5,548 nucleotides of DNA from UBA4823 sp034436035 (GTDB lineage Bacteria; Chloroflexota; Anaerolineae; Anaerolineales; UBA4823), in NCBI GenBank assembly GCA_034436035.1, contig DAOTVW010000201.1:1-5548 (forward strand). The letters are read 5' to 3'. A program made the position numbers and the translations under genes. The notes below the pieces were generated by a model. That model saw only the letters and a program-made list of their open reading frames with translations. It did not search any database and was not told the DNA's origin. How positions within the stretch are numbered: position 1 is the first letter of the stretch; each line of letters begins with the position of its first letter. This document shows positions 1 to 5,548 of this stretch, piece by piece.

Positions 1-386
1 CATCTGGCTTGATCTCCGTTTCATACGCATTGTATTTCATTTTTTGTCTGGCTATTTTTCTTTTTGGTTATCGGCTAATATTTGCTTTACCAACCATCAC
101 CTTAGCATCTTTTCTGGTTAGTTTACGGAGTTTTAATTTACGTTTTCCACAACATTGGATGTTTTTAGAGTCTGCGTTCATCGCTCTCGTTTCCGGTCAA
201 TTAGCCACCGCTCTTCATTACTGGCCCATCTCCCCCATCTCTTATAGCCTTGCTCTCCTGGGCCCCACCTATGCGATATTTTTACTTATTGTTCGTCTGC
301 ACTCATCGCCCAACTTGAAGTATATTCTAATCGAACCAATACTCATCATTTTTCTCTGCTGGATTTTGGCGTATTGGCTAAAATAA
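1..386 (+). CDS. Hypothetical multi-pass membrane protein, 3' end (probably 5'-truncated by window)
   Basis: The frame is open from the first base and ends at TAA 384-386. A TTG at 9 could give a 125-residue protein, but no Shine-Dalgarno site is visible and no in-frame stop precedes it. A start outside the window is therefore more likely. The visible part is very hydrophobic. Counting from the TTG, likely membrane segments lie at about residues 5-39 (one long or two short), 50-70, 76-96 and 104-123, separated by short basic loops (around R40-R45 and R96-K104). I see no catalytic or binding motif and do not recognise the family. The next gene starts two bases after the stop, so the two are probably co-transcribed. 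Function is unknown; it could be the C-terminal half of a larger integral membrane protein. Confidence 0.6.
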   Translation, partial: SGLISVSYALYFIFCLAIFLFGYRLIFALPTITLASFLVSLRSFNLRFPQHWMFLESAFIALVSGQLATALHYWPISPISYSLALLGPTYAIFLLIVRLHSSPNLKYILIEPILIIFLCWILAYWLK

Positions 387-388
387 AG

Positions 389-796
389 ATGGATAAAACA
401 CTCAAAATTCCCGCTACCCTTTTTGAGGAAATGCAAATACACTTAGAAAATTGCCTCCCGGAAGAAGGATGTGGTCTGCTTGCGGGGGAAAAAAATCAAG
501 TATTGCAATGGTTTCCGATAACCAATATTTTTCATAGTGCGGTGCGATATCGCATGGACGCGCAAGAACAATTGAACGCTTTCCTTGAAATCGAAAAAAA
601 AGATTGGCAATTGCTCGCCATCGTGCATTCTCACCCTACTGGGCCTGCTTATCCTTCTATAACCGATATTGCAGAGGCATATTACCCAGATGTAGTGTAT
701 ATCATTTATACCATTCAAAACCATAACTGGCTTGCCTCTGGTTTTTTAATTCAAAACGAAACAGTAAAAAGTATTAAAATAATCAAAACAAAGTAA
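389..796 (+). CDS. M67 family metallopeptidase (JAMM/MPN+ domain protein)
   Basis: A 135-residue single-domain protein with a complete JAMM zinc-protease motif. Numbered from the ATG at 389, the catalytic Glu is in P-E-E-G-C-G (E26), the zinc-binding histidines are in HSHP (H80, H82), and S90-x-x-D93 completes the site. Members of this family cut isopeptide or peptide bonds at the C terminus of ubiquitin-like or sulfur-carrier proteins (for example Mec+, which releases cysteine from CysO), so a cytoplasmic Zn hydrolase is expected. No ThiS/MoaD-like carrier or E1-like partner is in the window, so the substrate cannot be named. I chose the ATG at 389, two bases after the previous stop. A TTG at 374 in the same frame would overlap the previous gene and add five residues. 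Neither start has a strong Shine-Dalgarno site, which suggests translational coupling. Family call is confident; biological role is not. Confidence 0.88.
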   Translation: MDKTLKIPATLFEEMQIHLENCLPEEGCGLLAGEKNQVLQWFPITNIFHSAVRYRMDAQEQLNAFLEIEKKDWQLLAIVHSHPTGPAYPSITDIAEAYYPDVVYIIYTIQNHNWLASGFLIQNETVKSIKIIKTK

Positions 797-847
797 CGAA
801 TTTTTGTTTTATGTGTTAGACCATTAGACAAAGAGTTGGAGTAATCT

Positions 848-1549
848 ATGTTTATCAAAACTGTGCTTATTCTTATTACAGCTTATATCCTTGGCTCACT
901 TCCTTTTGGACTGATCCTCGTACGGCTGATTAGCGGAAAGGATATCCGTACAATTGAGAGTGGTCGAACAGGTGGGACTAACGCGGGAAGAGCTGCGGGA
1001 TTATGGGCTGGTGTAGGCACTGCCTTGTTGGATGGATTTAAAGCAACTTTGGCAGTTTGGTTAGCCAGGTGGCTTGTTCCTGATCTGGTATGGATCCATG
1101 TATTCTCTCCAATTGCAGCGATTATTGGGCACAATTACTCCATTTTTCTGATTGAGAAATCACCGCAGGGTAAAATTCGCCTTAGAGGCGGCGCCGGTGG
1201 AGCATCTTGCGTGGGTGGTGCTGCGGGGCTTTGGTTTCCGAGTTTAGCAATCATCCTCCCCATCGCTTTAGCCATCTTATATTTTGTTGGCTATGCATCC
1301 GTGACTACCATGTCCATTGCGATCATCGCCAGCATTATCTTCGCTGTACGTGCAATCTGGTTTAACGCACCTTGGGAATATATTTTTTATGGCATATTCG
1401 CTGAATTATTGATACTCTGGGCGTTGCGGCCAAATATTCGCCGTCTGATTAATGGCACAGAACGGTTGGTCGGCCGGCGCGCAAAACAGAAGAAACAAAA
1501 TCTGCAGACCCAAAATCATTCTTCTTCCTCTGCTTCATCTTCTTCATAA
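848..1549 (+). CDS. plsY: PlsY-type glycerol-3-phosphate acyltransferase, divergent
   Basis: PlsY is an integral membrane enzyme that transfers an acyl group from acyl-phosphate to glycerol-3-phosphate, the first step of phospholipid synthesis. This 233-residue protein shows the family layout: LGSLPFG at 15-21; motif 1 as S38-G-R-T-G-G-T-N45 (usual form SGNxGATN); GHN at 94-96 before motif 2; GYAS at 148-151 near motif 3; and N-I-R-R-L-I-N-G-T-E near the C terminus. Several membrane segments are evident. The start has GGAG at 838-841, six bases before the ATG. Oddities: motif 2 reads GGAGGAS (114-120) instead of GGKGVAT, after a longer loop (about 102-113). The C-terminal RHRxN motif reads ALRPN, so its His is missing. 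A basic then Ser-rich tail (SSSSASSSS, 225-233) makes it longer than the usual 190-215 residues. The tail overlaps the convergent hydrolase gene by 34 bp. The fold call is firm; canonical activity is less certain, and it could be a paralogue with a changed substrate. Confidence 0.85.
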   Translation: MFIKTVLILITAYILGSLPFGLILVRLISGKDIRTIESGRTGGTNAGRAAGLWAGVGTALLDGFKATLAVWLARWLVPDLVWIHVFSPIAAIIGHNYSIFLIEKSPQGKIRLRGGAGGASCVGGAAGLWFPSLAIILPIALAILYFVGYASVTTMSIAIIASIIFAVRAIWFNAPWEYIFYGIFAELLILWALRPNIRRLINGTERLVGRRAKQKKQNLQTQNHSSSSASSSS

Positions 1550-2415
1550 TAATCATATTCATCATCGGGTGACCGTTCCGGTAACTTTCCATAGATTTGT
1601 TTATATAATGCTATCAGATTTCTTTGGTGCAATTCTTCCGCCAAGCCGCCAATTAAAACCCGGCTTTTACCGCACTCTTCCACTGTTATCGTCTCTAGCA
1701 TATCCATGGGATATTTTCGATTCGCTGCTTTGCGTACTGCTTTTTTGATTGCAGAGAGATAAGATAAATTATCCTTAATGAAATTATCGATTTCTCCACG
1801 GAGAACAATGTCGCCATGCCCCATAATGATATTTTCTAACCCCATTTTCCCGATCTTTTTCAAAGTATTCACCATCGCATCGTAATCCCCATCCACAATA
1901 TAAGGAAGAGACATAGCAGCGTCACTCGCAAACAACACTTTATCTTCTTCAACCAACACACCCACTGTATCTACACTATGACCGGGCAATCGCATGAGAG
2001 ACAAATTCTTCTTTCCCACACGCAAATTCATCCCTCCATCACTGAATGTGATATGGGGTAAGACAATTTTCACATTGCGAAAGATATTATTCTGCTCTTT
2101 AGCCTTTTCCAAGGCTGGAATACCCTTGGTTTCTAAAAAATCACGGCATAATTTATGGGAAAGAATAGTTGCACCAGGAAAGAAACAATTTCCCCAACTA
2201 TGATCCGCGTGATAATGAGTGTTAATCACATACCGGATTGGTACGCTCAACTCCTGTTCAATGAAATCTCTAATTTCCATTGCCTCCTCAGGGGTAGCTA
2301 GCGTATCAATGACAACTGCCCAATTCGGACCAATGACCGCCCCAGAAGTCACCTGAGCATAAACTTCGCTTTGAAAGCTATATACATTATCAGCTATACG
2401 TTCTCTCTGCACCAT
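1516..2415 (-). CDS. MBL-fold metallo-hydrolase
   Basis: A 299-residue metallo-beta-lactamase-fold hydrolase with all usual metal ligands: H67-x-H69-x-D71-H72 in THYHADHSWGN, H146 in LPGHS, D165 in ASDAA and H200 in MGHGD. This predicts a binuclear-metal hydrolase. There is no signal peptide, so it is probably cytoplasmic. The family covers lactamases, glyoxalase II-like thioesterases, lactonases and others, and I cannot name the substrate. The start chosen is the ATG at 2415-2413, which has GGAG at 2426-2423 with a 7-base spacer. The frame runs back to a GTG at 2466, but those extra 17 codons hold the -10 box of a likely promoter and have no Shine-Dalgarno site of their own. The protein ends in a strongly acidic tail (YDYYEEDEAEEEE, 287-299) encoded by the antisense of the plsY Ser tail. 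It is transcribed toward plsY and away from valS. Confidence 0.9.
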   Translation of the reverse strand: MVQRERIADNVYSFQSEVYAQVTSGAVIGPNWAVVIDTLATPEEAMEIRDFIEQELSVPIRYVINTHYHADHSWGNCFFPGATILSHKLCRDFLETKGIPALEKAKEQNNIFRNVKIVLPHITFSDGGMNLRVGKKNLSLMRLPGHSVDTVGVLVEEDKVLFASDAAMSLPYIVDGDYDAMVNTLKKIGKMGLENIIMGHGDIVLRGEIDNFIKDNLSYLSAIKKAVRKAANRKYPMDMLETITVEECGKSRVLIGGLAEELHQRNLIALYKQIYGKLPERSPDDEYDYYEEDEAEEEE

Positions 2416-2422
2416 TGATTTT

Positions 2423-2426
2423 CTCC
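2423..2426 (-). promoter_or_regulatory. Shine-Dalgarno site of the MBL-fold gene
   Basis: GGAG on the minus strand lies 7 bases before the ATG at 2415. It decides between this start and the upstream in-frame GTG at 2466 (and an ATG at 2454), which lack such a site. Confidence 0.75.
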
Positions 2427-2444
2427 AAGATGATGAATGGTGAT

Positions 2445-2474
2445 AGGATAGCATAGTCTTTATCACAAAGTCAA
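2445..2474 (-). promoter_or_regulatory. Candidate sigma70-type promoter of the MBL-fold gene
   Basis: On the minus strand TTGACT (2474-2469) and TATCCT (2450-2445) are separated by 18 bp. Transcription starting about 7 bases downstream would leave a leader of roughly 22 nt before the ATG at 2415, containing the GGAG site. This fits the shorter start. Found by eye only. Confidence 0.5.
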
Positions 2475-2480
2475 GGAATC

Positions 2481-2495
2481 TTAATCAAAGATTAA
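2481..2495. repeat. Short palindrome TTAATC-AAA-GATTAA
   Basis: A perfect 6-bp inverted repeat with a 3-base centre lies 6 bp upstream of the -35 box of the MBL-gene promoter, between that promoter and the divergent one at 2551. The position would suit a regulator-binding site. The surrounding DNA is AT-rich, so a chance palindrome is quite possible. Confidence 0.25.
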
Positions 2496-2550
2496 TAAAT
2501 CTCGTAAAATAAATTAGTTTTCCTCGTTGAATTAACAAGCTCCTTTTACA

Positions 2551-2579
2551 TTGACCAATCCTCTATCTATCGTTATAAT
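2551..2579 (+). promoter_or_regulatory. Near-consensus sigma70 promoter upstream of the T-box/valS
   Basis: TTGACC (2551-2556) and a perfect TATAAT (2574-2579) are separated by exactly 17 bp. The expected start is near 2586. It points toward valS, and no better promoter is visible between here and the T-box. If it drives valS, the leader is about 540 nt, with the palindromic repeat inside its first part. It could instead drive a separate short transcript across the repeat. Confidence 0.65.
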
Positions 2580-2605
2580 AAAGTCATTGTAATTAGACAA
2601 CGCAG

Positions 2606-2689
2606 CTGTCAGTGCGAGGGAGTGTTCTTTGCGACCGAAGCAATCTCCTACACGACAAGGAGATGGCTTTGCTTTGCTGGTCATGACAG
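2606..2689. repeat. Palindromic intergenic repeat (MITE/REP-like), degenerate copy
   Basis: The ends are CTGTCA (2606-2611) and TGACAG (2684-2689). The centre forms a hairpin: 2636-2649 pairs with 2658-2671, with one A/G mismatch and one G-T pair, around the 8-base loop ACACGACA. The wording (GTGCGAGGGAG, GACCGAAGCAATCTCCT, then AGGAGATGGCTT and ATGACAG) resembles a widely dispersed bacterial palindrome whose arms read TCATTGCGAGG...GAAGCAATCTC and its complement. That likeness is from memory and was not searched. The arms differ in length and have diverged, so this seems an old copy. No transposase or clear target duplication is present. It lies between a strong promoter and the T-box and would be transcribed if that promoter serves valS. 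Confidence 0.6.
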
Positions 2690-2709
2690 GCACCAGCAAG
2701 AGATGGCTT
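2656..2709 (+). repeat. Imperfect direct repeat CAAG(G)AGATGGCTT
   Basis: CAAGGAGATGGCTT at 2656-2669 recurs as CAAGAGATGGCTT at 2697-2709, differing by one G. The second copy lies just past the right end of the palindromic element. It may be a remnant of a second arm or a local duplication. Confidence 0.4.
2674..2699. repeat. Inverted repeat TTGCTGGT / ACCAGCAA
   Basis: A perfect 8-bp inverted repeat (2674-2681 with 2692-2699) around a 10-base loop straddles the right end of the palindromic element. It competes with the outer arm of that element for pairing. No T-run follows, so it is not a terminator. Confidence 0.45.
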
Positions 2710-3054
2710 CATAAGCTTTTATTGATATCTACTACATCAAATGCGCTAACTACAGAACTGAGTAATAACAAATTATTGATTAAAAATTGAACAAATAATC
2801 ATCGATAGGAAGAGTAAGTTGGGTATAACCTGCAGAGAAGGTGGTGCCAAAGGCTGAGAGCCCCCTAGGTAAAGCCCAACTGAATGTCGCCTATCTAAAA
2901 TGCTGAAGAACTTGGCATCCCAATAGTAGAACAGCACGGTCGGTCCGTTATCCCAAGAAGGGTTGACTCAGCATCAATATGTATTATCACAAGATTTGGA
3001 TACCGATTTGTTGGCTGAGATATCCCCAATAAGCGCACCAGAACATGGTGAAGC

Positions 3055-3090
3055 GAGGTGGTACCACGGAAGAATTCTCCTTTCGTCCTC
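3055..3090 (+). promoter_or_regulatory. T-box antiterminator element
   Basis: The sequence at 3055-3068 matches the T-box consensus around GGTGGTACC. Helix A1 is GAGG 3055-3058 with CCTC 3087-3090. A 7-base bulge TGGTACC (3059-3065) follows. Helix A2 is ACGGAAG 3066-3072 with CTTTCGT 3080-3086 (one G-T pair), closing a 7-base loop. The bulge bases TGGT (3059-3062) would pair with ACCA at the 3' end of uncharged tRNA, which fits a discriminator A, usual for tRNA-Val. The fold uses bases 3078-3088, so it excludes the terminator. Confidence 0.9.
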
Positions 3091-3109
3091 ATTGGACGAA
3101 AGGATTTTT
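3078..3109 (+). terminator. Rho-independent terminator of the valS T-box
   Basis: A perfect 11-bp stem, 3078-3088 with 3094-3104, with loop TCATT, is followed at once by five T (3105-3109). It ends 17 bases before the valS ATG. It should form when tRNA-Val is charged and stop transcription before valS. Confidence 0.93.
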
Positions 3110-3126
3110 AATTAAGGAGCGAATCG

Positions 3127-5548
3127 ATGACGGAACAAACTGCGATACCGAAAGCATACCAATTCAAAAATACAGAAGAACGGATTTATCAATTTTGGGA
3201 GAAGCAGGGTTATTTTCAGCCCTGGAATGATCCCAACAAAGAGGGTTTTAACCCAAATATAAAACCTTTCGTTATATCCATACCTCCACCAAACGTAACC
3301 GGAGAGTTACACCTCGGACATGCAATGTTCGTCTCTGTGGAAGATTTGATGATTCGTTACCACCGCATGAAAGGAGAACCAACTTTATGGGTACCGGGTA
3401 GTGACCATGCTGGAATTGCTACACAACTTCAGGTAGAAAAAGCCCTCGCGGCTGAGGGATTAACCCGTTCCCAAATTGGTCGCGAAGAATTTTTACGCCG
3501 CACTTGGGCTTGGAAAGAGAAATATGGGGGGATAATATTTAATCAAATTCGCCGCCTTGGTGCATCCTGTGATTGGACAAGAACTCGTTTTACCCTGGAT
3601 GAAGGTCTATCACGGGCTGTGCGTGAGGCATTTGTTCGCCTTTATGAAAAAGGTTTAATCTATCGAGGACCGCGTTTGATCAATTGGTCTCCCGGTTTGC
3701 AAACCGCCGTTTCCGACTTAGAAGTAGAATATACCCAACAACCGGGCACCTTATATTATTTTAAGTACATGCTGGTACCTGAAAATGAGGAGCAACAAGG
3801 AGAATTTATTCCCGTTGCTACCACTCGCCCGGAAACCATCCTGGGCGATACGGCGGTCGCCGTCCACCCCCAAGATGAACGCTATCAACGTTTTATCGGA
3901 AGAAAAGCAATTGTCCCCATTTTAGGGCGCGTGATACCGGTCATTGCTGATGAATATGTCGACCGTGAATTTGGAAGCGGTGCTTTAAAAATTACACCAG
4001 CGCATGATCAAAATGACTATGAAATCGGGTTGCGACACGGGTTGGAAATGATTCCCGTGCTCGATGAAACAGCCCATATCAATCAAAATGGCGGTCCCTA
4101 TCAAGGACAGGATCGGTTTGAAGCACGAATCAATATCTGGAAGGATATGCAAGCAGCTGGTTTGACCATCAAAGAAGAACCTTACATGATGAACATCCCC
4201 CGTTCGCAAAGGGGAGGAGAGATTGTCGAACCAATGATTTCCACCCAATGGTTTGTTAAAATCAAACCGCTTGCTGATGCAGCTTTGAAAGCAGTTGCGG
4301 ATGGTCGCATCCGCATCATCCCGGAGCGCTTTACAAAAATTTATTTCAACTGGCTGGAAAATATCCAAGACTGGTGTATTTCCCGGCAGCTTTGGTGGGG
4401 GCATCGTATCCCGGTTTGGTATTGCAATCAATGTGGAAAACTCACAGTGAGCCGAACTGACCCTACGGAATGTGAACATTGTCATAGCACCAATATCTAT
4501 CAAGATCCGGATGTATTGGATACCTGGTTCTCCTCTGGTTTATGGCCCTTCTCCACCTTAGGGTGGCCTGATGATACCCCAGATTATCGATATTTTTATC
4601 CAACCACTGTATTAGAAACAGGGTATGATATCTTATTCTTTTGGGTAGCACGCATGATCATGGCAGGATTAGAGTTTACTGGAAAACCACCGTTTGAAAT
4701 TGTCTACTTGCATGGATTAATCCGCGATGAGCATGGACGCAAAATGAGTAAAACAACTGGCAATGTCATCGACCCATTACAAGTAATGGACGAGTACGGT
4801 ACCGATGCCTTGCGGTTCACCCTTCTGGTCGGTTCAACTCCAGGAAACGATACCAACCTCAGTGTAAAAAAGGTAGAGGCGAATCGTAATTTTGCTAATA
4901 AAATCTGGAATGCCGGCCGCTTTGTAATTAGCAGTCTTGCGCAAGCTCCCACGCAACCCATACAGCCACCGCAATGGACGCTTGCTGATTCTTGGATTTG
5001 GGCAAGAATGCAAGCAACCATTCGTGAAGTGGAGCGACTCTTCCAAAATTATCAATTTGGCGAAGCGGGTCGCCAAATTTATGACTTCTTTTGGAGTGAA
5101 TTTGCAGATTGGTATATCGAGATTGCGAAAATACAAATTCAAAAAGGCGGGGATCAGGCTTTCTACACCGCCAAAACTCTAGTCAATATTTTAGATTTAT
5201 GTTTACGTTTACTGCATCCATTCACCCCATTTGTCACCGAGGAGTTATGGGGGCATCTCAAAAAAGCTGCTATGAGCCATTCTTCTGCTTTTGAGCCAAT
5301 TCATGGTTGGCCTGAGGCTTTGATTATTGCACCGTGGCCCACGCCCCGTCCTAGTGAAGATTGGGAAGAAGAAAAAGTTTCTCAATTCAGCTTAATCCAA
5401 GAAATCATCCGTGCTATCCGCAACCTCCGCTCGGAAAAAGGGATTCCGCTTGGGACGAAAATTGGAGCAACTCTTGTTTCCTCTCAGAATTATGGACTAC
5501 TTACTGAGCAAATGAGTATCATTGCACATCTTGCAAATCTGGATAATC
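3127..5548 (+). CDS. valS: Valyl-tRNA synthetase (3' end beyond window)
   Basis: A class I aminoacyl-tRNA synthetase that charges tRNA-Val with valine and hydrolyses mischarged Thr-tRNA-Val. The ATG at 3127 follows AAGGAG (3114-3119) by 7 bases. The frame is open to the window end: 807 residues of an expected 880-910, with no frameshift. Landmarks: PPPNVTG 53-59; HIGH-class motif H62-L-G-H65; VPGSDHAGIATQ 89-100; CP1 editing domain with TTRPET 232-237 and GALKITPAHD 285-294; IEN-type NWLENIQDWCISRQLWWGHRIPVWY 408-432; cysteine pairs C433/C436 and C449/C452, probably a zinc knuckle as in Thermus-type ValS; DPDVLDTWFSSGLWPFSTLGWP 460-481; KMSKT 539-543, a variant of KMSKS; and the start of the anticodon-binding helical domain after about 600 (LLHPFTPFVTEELW 695-708). 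The C-terminal coiled-coil arm lies outside the window. Expression is controlled by the T-box immediately upstream. Confidence 0.98.
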   Translation, partial: MTEQTAIPKAYQFKNTEERIYQFWEKQGYFQPWNDPNKEGFNPNIKPFVISIPPPNVTGELHLGHAMFVSVEDLMIRYHRMKGEPTLWVPGSDHAGIATQLQVEKALAAEGLTRSQIGREEFLRRTWAWKEKYGGIIFNQIRRLGASCDWTRTRFTLDEGLSRAVREAFVRLYEKGLIYRGPRLINWSPGLQTAVSDLEVEYTQQPGTLYYFKYMLVPENEEQQGEFIPVATTRPETILGDTAVAVHPQDERYQRFIGRKAIVPILGRVIPVIADEYVDREFGSGALKITPAHDQNDYEIGLRHGLEMIPVLDETAHINQNGGPYQGQDRFEARINIWKDMQAAGLTIKEEPYMMNIPRSQRGGEIVEPMISTQWFVKIKPLADAALKAVADGRIRIIPERFTKIYFNWLENIQDWCISRQLWWGHRIPVWYCNQCGKLTVSRTDPTECEHCHSTNIYQDPDVLDTWFSSGLWPFSTLGWPDDTPDYRYFYPTTVLETGYDILFFWVARMIMAGLEFTGKPPFEIVYLHGLIRDEHGRKMSKTTGNVIDPLQVMDEYGTDALRFTLLVGSTPGNDTNLSVKKVEANRNFANKIWNAGRFVISSLAQAPTQPIQPPQWTLADSWIWARMQATIREVERLFQNYQFGEAGRQIYDFFWSEFADWYIEIAKIQIQKGGDQAFYTAKTLVNILDLCLRLLHPFTPFVTEELWGHLKKAAMSHSSAFEPIHGWPEALIIAPWPTPRPSEDWEEEKVSQFSLIQEIIRAIRNLRSEKGIPLGTKIGATLVSSQNYGLLTEQMSIIAHLANLDN

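Larger units (their letters stand above)
2803..3109 (+). promoter_or_regulatory. T-box riboswitch, tRNA-Val specific (specifier GUC)
   Basis: A leader RNA that senses uncharged tRNA and lets transcription continue into valS. Stem I base: GATAGG 2804-2809 with CCTATC 2890-2895. Specifier loop: AGTA (2813-2816) on the 5' side and GAAT-GTC-G (2882-2889) on the 3' side, giving codon GTC (Val) at 2886-2888. Next helix: AGTTGGG 2817-2823 with CCCAACT 2875-2881. Upper stem: ACCT 2828-2831 with AGGT 2867-2870, then the apical part with AGAGA (2834-2838) and GCTGAGAG (2853-2860). Stem II: ATGCTGA 2900-2906 with TCAGCAT 2968-2974, enclosing a hairpin at 2936-2948. Possible stem III: GGATA 2998-3002 with TATCC 3021-3025. 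The conserved T-box sequence is at 3055-3068, followed by a terminator. The specifier, the downstream gene and the T-box bulge all agree on tRNA-Val. The 5' limit is the first clear stem; the transcript probably begins further upstream. Confidence 0.95.

Noticed and set aside
1440..1600. Bidirectional terminator between plsY and the MBL gene
   Set aside because: GC-rich GGTCGGCCGGCGCGC near 1470 has local self-complementarity, but no T-run follows and it lies well inside plsY.
1452..1748. 98-codon plus-strand frame overlapping the end of plsY and the MBL gene
   Set aside because: It is in another frame over two well-supported genes, with no Shine-Dalgarno site and no recognisable motif.
2663..2686. 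Seven-codon reading frame (ATG...TGA) after AAGGAG within the palindromic repeat
   Set aside because: The Shine-Dalgarno-like sequence directly touches the ATG with no spacer and belongs to the repeat arm, so a leader peptide is unlikely.
2773..2801. Possible promoter TTATTG/TAATCA just before stem I
   Set aside because: The spacing is 17 bp but the -35 match is poor and the region is AT-rich, so it was not called as a feature. It remains the alternative if the promoter at 2551 does not serve valS.
2895..3092. 65-codon minus-strand frame across the T-box
   Set aside because: It is antisense to the structured riboswitch, which explains the sequence fully, and it has no coding support.
3045..3230. 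61-codon plus-strand frame across the T-box end and valS start
   Set aside because: It runs through the terminator hairpin and out of frame into valS, so it is a chance frame.
3985..5142. Several minus-strand frames of 60-170 codons inside valS
   Set aside because: The plus frame encodes a continuous, motif-complete ValS. The antisense frames show no recognisable domain and are shadows of its codon pattern.

Overview
This 5.5-kb window looks like ordinary bacterial chromosome. It has moderate GC, closely packed genes, Shine-Dalgarno sites before most starts, and a T-box leader on an aminoacyl-tRNA synthetase gene. T-boxes occur in Firmicutes, Chloroflexi, Actinobacteria and a few other groups. 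Together with the M67/JAMM protein, the divergent PlsY and a palindromic intergenic repeat, this makes a Chloroflexota (Anaerolineae-like) source my best guess. That placement is an inference and is not shown by any one gene.

Left part (1-1549, + strand): the end of a hydrophobic multi-pass membrane protein that probably starts before the window, then a small JAMM-motif (M67 family) metallopeptidase two bases after its stop, then a PlsY-type acyl-phosphate:glycerol-3-phosphate acyltransferase after a 51-bp gap. The PlsY homologue has lost two residues usually linked to phosphate binding and has an unusual serine-rich tail.

Middle (1516-2474, - strand): a metallo-beta-lactamase-fold hydrolase with a full metal-ligand set. 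It converges on plsY, and the two genes overlap by 34 bp. One shared low-complexity stretch encodes a Ser tail on one strand and a Glu/Asp tail on the other. Its start is fixed at 2415 by a good Shine-Dalgarno site and a promoter that lies inside the longer possible reading frame.

Divergent intergenic region (2475-3126): no gene. It holds a near-consensus + strand promoter (2551-2579), a decayed palindromic repeat (2606-2689) with a second hairpin and a short direct repeat, and then a T-box riboswitch (about 2803-3109). The T-box has an identifiable GUC valine specifier, a stem II, a candidate stem III, and mutually exclusive antiterminator and terminator folds.

Right part (3127-5548, + strand): valS, valyl-tRNA synthetase, open to the end of the window with 807 residues visible and no frameshift. 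The T-box couples its transcription to uncharged tRNA-Val. I found no mobile-element genes, CRISPR array, tRNA or rRNA. The T-box and valS form the best-understood unit. The altered PlsY and the complementary overlapping gene tails are the least ordinary features.
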